DNA from: Rotaria socialis
Lineage: Eukaryota; Rotifera; Eurotatoria; Philodinida; Philodinidae
Direction of reading: 5' to 3'
DNA length: 64,000 bases
Assembly (NCBI GenBank): GCA_905331475.1
Contig: CAJNYU010000372.1
Coordinates: forward strand, 101,724-165,723
Shown here: piece by piece, positions 47,879-60,400 of the stretch
How the letters are laid out: each line of letters begins with the position of its first letter
Position numbering within the stretch: position 1 is the first letter of the stretch
Translations under genes and position numbers: made by a program
Notes under the pieces: model-generated
Databases searched by the model: none
The model's input: only the letters and a program-made list of their open reading frames with translations
Told to the model about the DNA's origin: nothing

Positions 47879-50800
47879 GTTTTTTTATCAAATAATTAGC
47901 TTTATTTTCTAGAACATAAAAATAAATCAAAGACTACGCCAAATAGTTAATTGCTTCCTTTATTAACATTTATATTCTTCACAAGCGTTTCGGCCTCGTA
48001 ATAAAACTTAAAACAGTAATTATGATCTATAGATAGTCATCAGCGTGAAAGACGAGAAGAACAAATATAACTTAACAAATGGCGGATTGTTATTGATATC
48101 TGTCGATCACATCGTTTTCAATGTTTTGATTTGTCTGCTTTTTGTTCTCAACATCATCCGATGACCTTTATTGTTTTTACGAATGGTGATTAAATCTATC
48201 AGACTACTGATACTCATTATGCACAAATAAAAATCTGTTTTCTTTCCGCAATGAAAAATATCCAAAACAACTTCAAAATAATCTTGCTTACAATAAAAGA
48301 AAAACAGCACTAAGATTATCCTGATTTTGATTCGTTTAAGAGCTAGCGAGGTCAGCAGCAGTGAGCCATAAATAATACGATAAGACATTTATATTTTGTT
48401 AATACAAACGAAATCAATTGGACGTTTAAGTACTTGACTTATTTACTGAAATCGAAATTATCGATAACACGTACCGTTAATCATAAATATTATCTCTTTT
48501 TGAACACAGAACAAAATCAAATATATTGTTCATTGTAGTCGCACAAGAATTAACCTCAACGAGTCTCTTTTAGAGGTCATATTCTCTATGATTACATCAG
48601 TATTATATCATAATATAGAACAAAAACTTGATAATCCAAAAGAAGACTTTTTATTGATTGAAAGAAACCACTTATGTAGATAATCTATCTTGCAGATGAA
48701 AATATTCGATGATATTTTCTTTTCTTATAATCGAAATGACATCTGAACATTCCTTTCTTGTTTTCATGGATCATTGCAATCAAATATCAATCATATCCGA
48801 ATATTTCTAAAGATCGTTATAATATACAAAAAACAACAACTCGTGAATGATATTCATCATTGATTTTCTCATTTTTCTTTTTGTCAAGTTATGCGAGCTT
48901 ATCTTTTTCCGCAAAAATAAATGGTCAATCAGCAGGAGCCTAGATATCACACATCTGGCTAACAGCCTTTCTCTTTTTTTTTTCATTTTGTTTTTTCTAA
49001 TTGGCATAAATATATTGGTTGACCGATTGAAGATATATACATCCATATATATATATGAATGGCATTGATTGTCTTCAAACAGTGAACTTCATTGTTGTAG
49101 AATTTTTATTTTTATTTGCTTAAAAAATGATATTATAATAATTGCTTTCTTGCTGATTTTGTTTCAAATTAATATAATGTCGATTACGAAAGCCCTCGGC
49201 ATACTTCTATTACATTCCATAAGATATCAATTCAATATGGCCTGTCTTAGAAGTACGTAGTGGGTTGCTTTCTATATAAAGGAAAATTCTTCTTACTTAC
49301 TCTATTGAACATATATCCACAATGATGAGATATAATCGACTGAATAAGGAATCATAGAATTCTCTTGTATATATATATACCATTGATGATTCCTTTTTGT
49401 ACGTGTATATACATATGTATATATGTGTATGCACACTCTATTCCTGTACGTAGATGTAGAAGAATCAGGATAGTAGAGTAACGCCGACTCCAAATTTGGC
49501 CAATACCAGAAGAAAAAGAAGAAGAAAAAAAAATACGGCTCGTGAATATTCGCATATCTACTGATTGATAATATGTACATACAGAAGCAGGAAGTATTTT
49601 CGGCTGAGAAAGAAAAGACAACACCAATAGAATGATGCTTTCTCTCTCTCTCTCTCTCTCTCTGTGTTTCTCGATAAGGACGAAAAGAAGATACCAAGAA
49701 GAGAGGAAGAAAAAAAAAGAAAAAAATGATGGACAAACAATAATAAGAACTGAACAGTAATAGAAGCATAAATGCATATCGTTTCCAAAATAGGCATAGA
49801 TGTTGTTTACAGAACATCATAATTACTGTTCATATATCGACATGCAGTTTCTATCTTGACCGACATTGGAAAAAAGAAAGAAAGAGAATACTCTTGGCAG
49901 AAGACAACCATCAGATCATCCATCTCTTCCCCCTTTCTTTTATCTAAGTCTACCAGCTGGTTAACATCGAGCATGCTGATCGGCTATACCACATTAATAT
50001 TGGCAATGTGCGATTTTTCCCATGTACATATGCATATATATATATATGTTGAAAAGGAACTAATTCATTTTTAATTTCATATAAATTCATTTATGATTAC
50101 AGTAATATTAATTGTTCAACAAATTATATTTATCATCTAAAAATGAAATGCATACCAAAAAGAAAAAAAAACTAGCCATCTGTTTATATGTTGATAGTCA
50201 ATAGAATATTTTAAGGCAAAAAGTGCACACGCGTGCACAATCGATGACTCTTTGGCTCTGCATGCGTACGTGTTTTTTTCATGTTGATTGAACCATAGTG
50301 AGAACGACGACGAGCAAAAAGATGTTATCGTCTTTTTCTTATTCTTTTTTTTGCTTCTCGTGTCGGTTCTAACAAAATTAGTCTCATTGGTTTTTTTTTC
50401 TATCGACATAGCTGACTATACATAGTCTATTCTTTCTTCACTAGTGAACTTTTTTCCTTTTTGGTGAACATGTGGTTGTCATCGTTTTGTTGCTTTTCAT
50501 TCGTTTTTTGTCTATTCTGCAATAACTGGTTAATTAATCTTGAAAATACATTTTCGGTCAACAGACATATAAGGTAACCAGGCATGAGAAATTTTTTTCT
50601 ATCATTTCGCATAGATTTGCAATTGAGGAGAGAAAAAAAGAAGAAGAAAAAGAAAAGATTGTCTCCAGCTGAGTTATTTGATAGATTGGTTGCTTTTCTT
50701 GTTGTTGTTGTTATTGTTATTATTATGACTATTCTGTTTCTTCTTTTGGGTACATACGATATTGCAAGGAGAAGGAAAAAAAAAGAAGGACATCGCTTTT

Positions 50801-51416
50801 GTAAGCATAAAAGACAAACTGGATTATTAATACCGCTTTTCTAATCTTGAAAATTTGTTTATATTTCATTCAATAAGGTACTTTACTTACCTGCCATTAG
50901 AAAATAACCTTTTAAGGACAGTCTTACGAAGATTCGTATGCATATAGATATACAAAATAATGATTTCCTGTTTCTTCTAATAGTTATGACATAACCAAGA
51001 GCGCTAGTGGCAATGGAAACGAACAAAGCTATATGTGTATATACAAAGATATAATTACAACTAAAACAGTTATCAGAACTTGGCGGTACTGAATGATGGA
51101 TATATGTTCTTTGCAGTATTGTTTGTAATACCGCTAGATGTCTTTATTTGTTGACATATCTAGTATGAAGAAATTAACTTTAAGATCATCGATCATATTC
51201 ATATGATCGATTTGAATACGTTGATTAATGATAATAAAGAGAATAAGATTCGAGTCAACAATGAAAGAGACACTATTATCACATTTGGTGCAATTCTAAT
51301 TTGTAACATGCAGTTTTTTTAGTAGATTTATATACAATGATTTATTTATTTTAAATCATTCTCACATTTTTAAATATGAATTGGACACAAAAAAGAAAGT
51401 AGTTGGTTAAATATTT
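47879..51416. other. Gene-poor intergenic region with simple repeats
   Basis: A 3.5-kb AT-rich stretch with (TC)n at about 49640-49662, short (AT)n runs near 49366-49379 and 50035-50048, and a Lys-codon-rich A/G tract near 50630-50656. The longest frames (49302-49820 minus, three overlapping frames across the TC run; 50584-50844 plus, with a hydrophobic stretch) reflect low complexity. No gene could be supported. Confidence 0.45.
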
Positions 51417-54400
51417 TTATTGATTACATGTATCAAAATTAAACGGATCATTCAAAGGTGATTCAAAACCATCAGCAGTTGATGTTGACGATATCTAAAT
51501 GAAAGACGAAAACGGCAAATAGTTATCTAGACCAACTTCGATGTATTTTTAATCATTAATTTTAAATAGAATAGAATTATTGATATGAAAATATTGTTAG
51601 AATTCTATGAAATATATTAATAAAACTCGAGCTTGTTGAGTTACAAAAGAAATGCTAGAATGTCAATAATCTAACGAGCCAAGTGCTCTAACTGATTAAT
51701 CACTTTTGAATCGAGATAATGTGCATCATGTAGAACTTGATGAGCTATGATTATCTCGATAAGGCCTCGGGGCGTTTAGCTCATTGCTGTGGAGCTATAG
51801 TTTGGTAAGATGTTTGAAAGTCAATAGCATGATTCCCCTCAGGAACAGAACAAATTGATTTTCAAATTTCGATTTAAAGGTTCGGAAAAAGATAATGATT
51901 AAACAGAACAACGTTATTGCCTTTTTCCGAATCCGGAGATTTATTCAAATACTTGCTTTTATCGTAGTTGTATTTTAAGGTCGGAACGATGGGAAAATAT
52001 ACAACAAATTATTCTCGTTAAAGTTTATCGCTGTGTAAAGGTTCAATTTGAAAGTGACTTTTCTTGATATGCCTGATTGTGTCGTTCGCGTGAAAACTAA
52101 TACCAAAAAATATTCGCTATCTCTTATTGCCATCAGCTAAAGATTCAAGTATCTATAAGTCATTCACATCTAGATACGGCATAGAGTCACGACTAGAGAA
52201 AAGTTAATCCTTATACAATTGGTGATTTTCATGAATTAATTTACGAATTTTAATCTACTATATTTACTTCCAACGGTCGGGAAGTCGTTAGTTAGATGGA
52301 AAATAAAATCATTCAAACTATGAAGTGGCTAGAGTTAACGTCTAATGAAAAATCTATCTGTACGAAGCTAGTGTGAACTTCGTTTCGTCTCGAAAGTACT
52401 ATTCTTTAGGAAATAAAAAATAGCGTAATATATTTGCAACTTTCTAATACTAATTCACAACAAGAAAAATATTATTCTCCAATGAACAGTTTAGATCTAG
52501 CAAAAGAGCTACGTTTCATTTCTGTAAGCCATTCGACTAAGTCAACTTTTGTATTGGTAATCGAATATTTTGAAATGCGAATAACTTTTACGCCGCAGTT
52601 TTTCTTCTAGGAATATAGCAGTGGTCTATGACTAAATTTTGAGCACAATTTGGGCGAAAATTCTTGTAATCAATAATAAATTTATTTTACTTGATCGGTG
52701 CTGCTGCATGCAATAGATTCTACCATTATGTCGTCGAATATGTCTTTATAGCTATTTGGTGCTTCAATGACTAATTGTTTTTGCTGAGACGATGTTTGAC
52801 CATTATTGATTGGAAAAATTTTATCTTGGTATACATTATTCGTTTGACCGACTGCTACAGGAAGATATGTTAATTGAGGACACAGTTGCTGATTATATAG
52901 TTGCGATTGGTACTGCATTGGTGATGCAACTTGAAGAGTTCCTAATCGAGCTGACAGCTCTACAAGCATGTCAGGATGATTAAGAACGTATTGGATAATA
53001 TCTTCATTGTTCATTGATTGAGAGGGGCCTGCGAAAAATAAATTTTATATCGTTTTAATTTTAAGCGCTAAAAGCTACAGGGATCTTACTCCTTCAGTCC
53101 TTTTTAGTAATATCAGTCTCTTAAGCCCCTTTAATGCCTTTTGCACTTTTAGTGTTAAAGGTACTCAAGAGACTAAAGGTGGTAAAGGCATTAAATGGAC
53201 TAAAAGGACTAAAGGAACCAAAGGCACTACAGTGACTAAAAGGGTTATAGGGAATATAAGGAACTAAAAGAACTAAAGACGGAAGATTCGTGAAACTTTT
53301 AGAGCTTAAAAGTAAAACGATATAAAAAATGAAATACAGATAAACTTTGATAGATTTATAGTGCGTTTATTTTTCTTTTATCTTTGCTAGCATTGCAGTG
53401 TTCCTCTACAATTCTGCACGGAGATTAAGTGGTCTTTTCTAGTATCACGGTAGTACATCTACTCGGATAGCAGAGGATGTATAGTTCGAATCCCACGACA
53501 GGATCATCTTTTCCTCCGTTCTGTGGTCATTTCATCTCGCTGTTAGTTCAGCACCAAACAATCTTACAAGGATTTTCTTGAAATATTTCAGATAGATCCG
53601 CATTTGGACTGCTAGTTTCTTGATGATTTTCTTCATCGTCGTCATCGTCTTCAATACTAATATAAAACAAATAGACTTATTATTATTTGAATACCGGTTT
53701 TACTTCTTACTTCTGAAGGAGATTTGTTATAGGTCTATAGCCTTCATTTGTGGTATAAATTTTATTTAATCGTTCGTCTAATTTTATTTATATACAATAA
53801 AAATCAATGATTTCATTCATTTCTACTTACGAAAGTATTTTTCAAAATCTTTGAATGATTTATAATTTTTAGCGTTTGCTTGATCGTCGAGATTGGACAA
53901 TATTCGTATATGACTACAGTTTTTTGTATGAACCGTACTTATGAATTTCTTTATATCCATGACTAGTATCGAACTATCAAATGTATGATATTGTAGATGC
54001 TTTTTTGTATCTAATAGATATGGAATAGACGAATGAAAACTTTAAATAGTTTAAGCAACAAACTATTGTAAATATCAACCCGAACAGCGCACGGAGATGT
54101 TTTTACTGTTTTAGATGTAGCTGCTGCTGATGAATTCGTTTTATAATCGACTTTAATAGAATTTAAACGTAGACCAATTATTGGTGAATTATCATCAGCT
54201 GATTTTCTCATTATATCAGCTGCTCGTTCACTGTCACAAATACCAAGACAAAGACTGTAAAGAATGACAAAAATTAAACGATTAATTAATTGAGGAATTT
54301 TACCGATCGGCATAAAACATTGCAAGTATTGGATGTTTAGCCATAAATTCTACTTGCTTAACAAAGGGTACAAGAAAATCCTATGAAAAACAAATACGAA

Positions 54401-57263
54401 AATATTTTTGTAATACGAGGTTTTCTTTTTCTAAAGATATAACAGTACTGGTAAATAAAATAAGATTCGTGTATGCATTGTACTTATCCATAGGTTGTTT
54501 TCTAATTATTATTCGCCTATGTTTGTTTTGCTAAGAAAATTCACATACAACTATAAATTAGTCAAAAAAAGTAATAGCAGCGCATTCAGCTGCACCCGAA
54601 AAACACCTGATGCTTAATAGTACGTTTAGTAGGGGTGATATACTTCAAATTTAAATTTAGCGCGAATTCAAAGTGCTACTTCTCACACTTAGACAGTCAT
54701 TCTAAAATAAGAATAGAGATGTTAAAAAGAGTTCTTCGAGAAGAATGTATTGCATTAGTAAAAACGTTGTGATGAAGTGAGAACTTCATCTTACATATTG
54801 TAAGTTTTGTTTTCGATCTATCGACTCCGGTTTGCCCATCTCTGGATTGATTCAATAGACTCTATCAGAACTCAATTGTCTCGGTCGTGATCCGATAGTC
54901 TTTTGAAATTTTCAAGTAACAAGTACATTCTGAAAAACTCGCACTCGTTTTACTGTCAATACGTCTTATCGTTGATTATAAAAACATTTTATTATTCAAC
55001 AAGGTTACCGACTACGTAATATGTCAACTTTTGATCTGCTATTGTGCTAAGAGAATCTTTTTTTGTATGTCAAAAGTATTAAATAGTCTTATTTTTAACA
55101 AACGCTTAAGAATTCTCGAGAAATTTTAAAATTCTATTTTATAAAAAAAATAAATGAATTTTTGCTTTATTACATACCATGTAAATATCTTCCATTGCTT
55201 GAAAATTTTTTCTTTCATCTAGAATAAATTTATTTCAATGAAATATGAAGAAGAAAAAAAACGATTTAATTACTCTTAGCTTTGTATAATTCTTTTTCAA
55301 GATAACTCTTAAGACATGAACCATGTGGCACTCCTGTTCGATGGCAGAAAAACCGTAATATATATTTTAATAGCTGTGGAACATCAATTGTTGGATGCTA
55401 GATGAAAAAGGAAAAAAAAAGACCTTCTCACGAAGGTTCAACTTCTATTGCCATACATGCGTATGACGTCGTATATCACTCAGAATAACTCTTGTTAGTG
55501 AGTGTGGAATATAACTATTATGAGAAACAATGCCAAAGTCTAATGTTTCTAATGGAGTTTGATAACATCTTGAAAAATTAAATTGTTGAAGATTCAGCTA
55601 TAAAGAAAATTTTTGAAAAAACTCGTTGATGTTAACATCATTATTAGACATTACACGAAGTTTAATGGAGAATTTAAGTCTGTGCAATTCGTCACCTAAG
55701 TGAATACGCGTATTTTTATTTGTTGCATATTGAATCGTAAGAAGTGATAATTCAGCATATTGTATCGTTCGAGGTTTATCATTCGGGTCGATTTGTAAGC
55801 GACAAGTTTTCCATGAAATCGTTGAGGCTTCAAGTTTATAAGTGGGAGATAATGAAAATAAACTTGTTTCTATATACAGAAATATGTAGAGAGACAAAAA
55901 GAACGATGAAAAATTCAATATGAAATTATTTACCAATATCGTAAAGTTCAATTAAATTCGGATGTGATTGCATAAAATCATATAATAATGAAACAATTGT
56001 AACGGATAATTTAGCTGTACACTGACCAGTTCCTCGAGGTTCATAGATTAAAACTGGATTTACGCCACAATGAGGATGATTAAGAATCATAAATGAACTA
56101 AAGAGTAATGTTACAAAAAAAAACATCCATTTCGCTTTTGTTTATTAAAATCATATTATTACGTGGAGAATAGCGTTTCTAATTCTTTTAGGCCAGCTTC
56201 GTGAAATTGTGGATCATATCTCATCTTACAATCAATTATATAACTTAAATGTTCGGTTGTTCTAAATAAATAAAATGGCATAGTAACAAAGCGGCGGATA
56301 GTAAACTTAAAATAGCTAAGGCTTTTCGAAGTATAGTTATGACGTAGTTTGGGATTCACTCTTTTCTCTCTTGCATAGTTATTGTGTCTGTTGAGAAAAT
56401 ACATGCCTGTTCAGTAGATGAATTATACTCGGAGGTTCTTTTGCTTCGAGATGAGTAAACTGAAAGAGCCGGCGTACATCTTGAGCCATTCTTCGTCGTA
56501 GAAAATGTTGTTCTCGTAGGCGGAAATCCTATTTTTTATTTGAACTGAAATCTATAACAACATAGCAAAAGAATTCAATCTTACTTCTGGATATTCAATA
56601 TTTTTACTGATGGGTTTATCTGTAATTCTCATTTGCATCTCGATTCGAAGATCAGATATCAGCGACAGAAATTGAGATTCATTCTATTAGATGGGAAAAA
56701 AGAAAGTTTACATTTCATTTGAATAGAAAAAACTCTTACTTCCTTTATGTATGATATTAATCGAGTGATTATTAAACATTTTTCAATCGATGCTTCAATT
56801 TCAACCAGATTCTTTCTTCTATCTTCTAGCAATGTCACATAATCATTTGGTTGTCTGTAATAAAATGTAAGATAATCATTTTTTCTTTCAACTCATCGAT
56901 TCATTTTCTGTGTTTTGTCTTTACTTGTGTTGATAGCGTTTTTCAGCTTCATCAATGATATCTGAAAAATTTATTTCTCCTACTGATTTTCGTAGGAGAA
57001 AAGCAAGTAAACCCAATGTTTTTTCTGAATATTCATTTGGCGAGAGAAAATTATAGCATTCAAAAAGACCATTTACAATATTCTAGAAGTTCTTTAATTA
57101 TATTTTTTTTTATTTTGAAAAAAATGACTTACGATTACCGGTTCTACTGGAGGTGCTGAAAAACAAACGAACGCTATTAGAATAAATCAATTGGTTTTGT
57201 CGTTAAGAAGAAATACTCACAACTTGGTGCAGCTCGTTTGTTTTTTGCTTTCGAGACGAACAT
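51417..57263 (-). CDS. STAT-like transcription factor, copy A
   Basis: STATs are cytoplasmic factors that dimerise through SH2-phosphotyrosine contacts and act in the nucleus. Start ATG 57263-57261 (MFVSKAKNKR). There is no STAT N-domain. The coiled-coil part is LSPNEYSEKTLGLLAFLL, LVEIEASIEKCLIITRLI and NESQFLSLISDLRIEMQM. The DNA-binding-like core has SSFMILNHPHCGVNP, then STISWKTCRLQIDPND and TLDFGIVSHNSYIPHSL. The linker region has TIDVPQLLKYILRFFCHRTG. The SH2-like part is HPILAMFYADR joined to LCLGICDSERAADIM, then CSHIRILSNLDDQ. The STAT phosphotyrosine Arg (FLLRFSDS in classical members) is absent. The tail reads MNNEDIIQYVLNHPDMLVEL...SIACSSTDQ. After that, the frame either reads two more codons to a stop (52682) or splices at a GTAAAA donor to a last exon 51417-51494 (ISSTSTADGFESPLNDPFNF...), which is in phase. 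Family assignment rests on order and local similarity. Confidence 0.62.
53090..53285. repeat. Degenerate ACTAAAAGG-type minisatellite within a STAT-A intron
   Basis: Variants of GGACTAAAAGG recur many times from about 53165 to 53280. The first part (53095-53150) carries the complementary form (CCTTTTTAGT, CCCCTTTAATGCC), so the two halves can fold back: GTCTCTTAAG near 53125 against CTCAAGAGAC near 53164. Short unit, imperfect copies, no coding. Confidence 0.65.
53430..53504 (+). pseudogene. tRNA-derived sequence (degenerate tRNA or SINE head)
   Basis: An A-box-like stretch TAGTATCACGGTAGTACA (about 53439-53456) and a B-box-like AGTTCGAATCC (about 53483-53493) are spaced as in a tRNA. However, the T-stem flanks (TATAG / CCCAC) do not pair and the acceptor ends pair poorly, so it is unlikely to be a working tRNA. 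It lies in an intron of STAT copy A, antisense to it. A SINE promoter head is an alternative. Confidence 0.4.
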
Positions 57264-57407
57264 TATAGGAGTACAAAAAAAAAGTCCTTGATCTAAAAAA
57301 TAATCAAATAAAACGCAAAGGAGATAAAGAAGTTCGAAGCATATGTCCAAATTAAAAAACACAAAAGATATAAATTCTTGAGCGATCAAGCAGTTTGCGA
57401 TAAAAAT

Positions 57408-60400
57408 TTATAGGTTATTTTTTGAATTAAAATAGGGCTTTTCATGAAGTGGAGTAGTTGATTGTGCATTAACTGATATTGTTTGTGAAGTTGGTTTTGG
57501 AATATTGATCCTTTGATCTGCAGATATACGATAGATAGTCGATGACTGCATCAATGGAGTACATTCAGGAAGTCTAGTGGAAATCAACTGTAACAAGTCT
57601 TGGTTGGACATAATACTGGTATTTGGATCCGTAACAACAATGACTACAGGAGGCTGATACACGTTGGTTTCTGTAAAAGTAAAAATTATTCACGGAGTTT
57701 TACAAATAGGGAAATAGTTTTACGATTCGTTTGAGGCATGATAACATGTTGCAATACAGTCGAATGGCTTCTAAGCATTGACTGCTCAGCAGGACAGAAA
57801 TCTTGAGACTGAGAGTTGTATGACTCCGATGCAGGTGGCGATTCCAAGGTTGCTAGATCATTGGTATCCATATTGGCATAGTTTGAATCAATTGAAACTG
57901 AAATAGACGCATATGGGCGAATGCATGGGAAGCGTACCACTCTATACGCGACTTTCTCCAAATTGACTGAAACTTTCACGGTTTGTCGAGCTCAGTGGTC
58001 TGACCATTTCGGTGCTAAATAAGGATAGGCTAGCATATAGACTTCGGTTAACATTAGCCGAGATACGATTTTGTTCTATTCTTCTTATCCTCAATATTAT
58101 TTTTTTTCAAATTACTCCAGTGCCAATTTATATTATGCGTCATTAAAACATTTTCAATGTTACTTGTTCATTGTTCAGTTCTGTATGGAAAATACTAATG
58201 TTGGCGTAGGGTAAGTATATTTCCCTAATCGACTTCCCCCAACGACTCTCCGGGGAGTCTCCGTAAAATAACGAAGTCCCTGGGTAGTCCCTGTCGTGAG
58301 TCCCCGGGGATTTCTCTGGGGAGAATTGGTAAAATTTTTTAAAATAAAAAAAAACTCTTTAATTTTTTTAATTTTTAAAAAATTAAGAAGAATTTGTTAG
58401 TAATTAGATATTTCATCGGTTTTGACCAGATAACTCCCCGGGGAGTCCCCAGGGAGTCCCGCAAAAGAACGAAATCCCTAGGGACTCCCTGGGGATTCTT
58501 CTAGGGAGAGTTGACTAGGGTTGTCTTGGTTCAACTGTTCTCATTTGGTCATGCTGAAACGAAAACTAATTGAGAAATTCACCCTTGAATCTAGTGCCCT
58601 TCAGAAAAAAATTGATCCTAGACGAATGATTTCCTCAATACAATCGAAGTTGATTTATGAGAATGGATATCTGACATTTCATAGATGGCAGTGAACTATT
58701 GTTTATACAGTATTTCAGTATTGATATTAGCGAAAATGGGGGTTAGATGCCTCAAAATGATTCGAATGGGGTTAGATCCAACAAGTAGGAATTAGTCATA
58801 CGTAGATCGACGAAATGTCGAAAATCGTATTGTTGAATTTATTGTGTTTCTGTGAACAGTTTATTGTCTTTGAACTTGATGACTAAGTCAAACGCGTGGT
58901 GTTATCATCATCCTGTGCGACACAGTGGAGCAAGCAAAGTTGTACGCGCACCATCACATCCCAAAGGAAAGTATCTTTCTTCATTCCAACTGGTCAATTT
59001 CCTGCAGAAACGATACTGTGCACCCGTTATCAATTTCTCGGAGTCGAATATGGAAAATGTTTTATTCATGTAGGATATATTGATAATGATTGGAACAATT
59101 GAAAAATATATTATTGAGGTTAAGACGAATAGAACTTTCACAATCTTTTTCATCCACTAGTCGAGGTCTGTTTGAATTGAAATTTTCACATCATTTCATG
59201 CAGTCGTTCCTATAAAAATTCTCAGATTGGAACTGAAATTTAACCAAAAACAGCAGTGGAAAAACATTTAGGGCATCTAGTGGACAAGAATCAAAGTCGG
59301 GTGAAAAACTACATACACCAGAAGATAGAGCAATAGACGCTCTACAAAACCTATTATACCGATTTTCAGCCGAATTCGGAAGGGTTCTGCTAGGGTGAGT
59401 TTATCTTTTTCTGCAGTAAAATCGAGTGCAGCGGTAAAAAGCTTCTTTTTCTTTTCTAGAGTAGAGCCATTTTGTTTGTTTGAAGTTCGATAGAGCTGAG
59501 CGTGCGCTATCAGAATATGATTATATATAGTTTGTTGTTTTGAATGTTAAAATAAGGGAGATAATGTTCTCACAATGAACGAAATTTTTTTTGTATTCTT
59601 TTCAAAAATTCTCAAAATTGTATCTCGGCTAATTTTAACCGAAGTCCATATGCTAGCCTATACTTATTTAGCACTGAAATGGTCAGACCACTGAGCTCGA
59701 CAAACCGTGCAAGTTTCAGTCAATTTGAAGAAAGTCACATATAGAGCGGTACGCTTCCCATGGATTCAACCATATTTTGATATGGAAGATTTATAGTTGA
59801 TGACATACTATTGGATATGTTTGGGCTTGTGGTTGTTGCTGGGATTGGACAATTCTATAATAATAGAGAGAATGCAAACGTATATGTTTTACTTTTCTCT
59901 CATGCTTAAATGTCATACCGGTGACAGTCCGGATGGTAATGATGAATCAGGATCATTCAGTCCATTGTTTTCTTCACTAATTAATGCATAACAGAGAACT
60001 TTTGTATACAGAAGAATTGCAATCATTCTATTCTCGTTCACATCAATTGTTTGTCATCTTTCATAGTTGATTCTATCAGAATCTTTTCTTTACGTAGACA
60101 AAGTTAGGGCATAAACATTCAAGTTTATCGTATGAAATTTAGTCTCTATTTTCGAAGAAAACCTACAGTGAAACGTTACAGATTTTTATGAACAGAAAAA
60201 ATATTCTAGTCGATTTTTGACGTATAACAACATTTAAAATCTGTTAGTATTGCATTAAAAAATTTACTTGTGAGGACACTCCCATAGCGAAAGATATCGT
60301 TCTCGATATGGACAGATAAGTCGCAATTTCTCACCTAGATATACATTAAATAAATAGAAATAAATCATTAGGACGCTTTTTTCAAATATATCTTACTATC

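Noticed and set aside
49302..49820. Three overlapping minus-strand frames of 79-172 codons
   Set aside because: Opened by the (TC)n run and A/T tracts; Arg-Glu repeats and poly-Phe are low-complexity translation.
50584..50844. 86-codon plus-strand frame with poly-Lys and a hydrophobic stretch
   Set aside because: A Lys run followed by Val/Ile-rich GTT/ATT repeats reads as translated simple repeat; nothing supports a real membrane protein.
59797..59991. 64-codon plus-strand frame ending in a Ser/Asp-rich tail
   Set aside because: Sits in the STAT-B intron just outside the transposon; short, unmatched, and antisense to the host gene.
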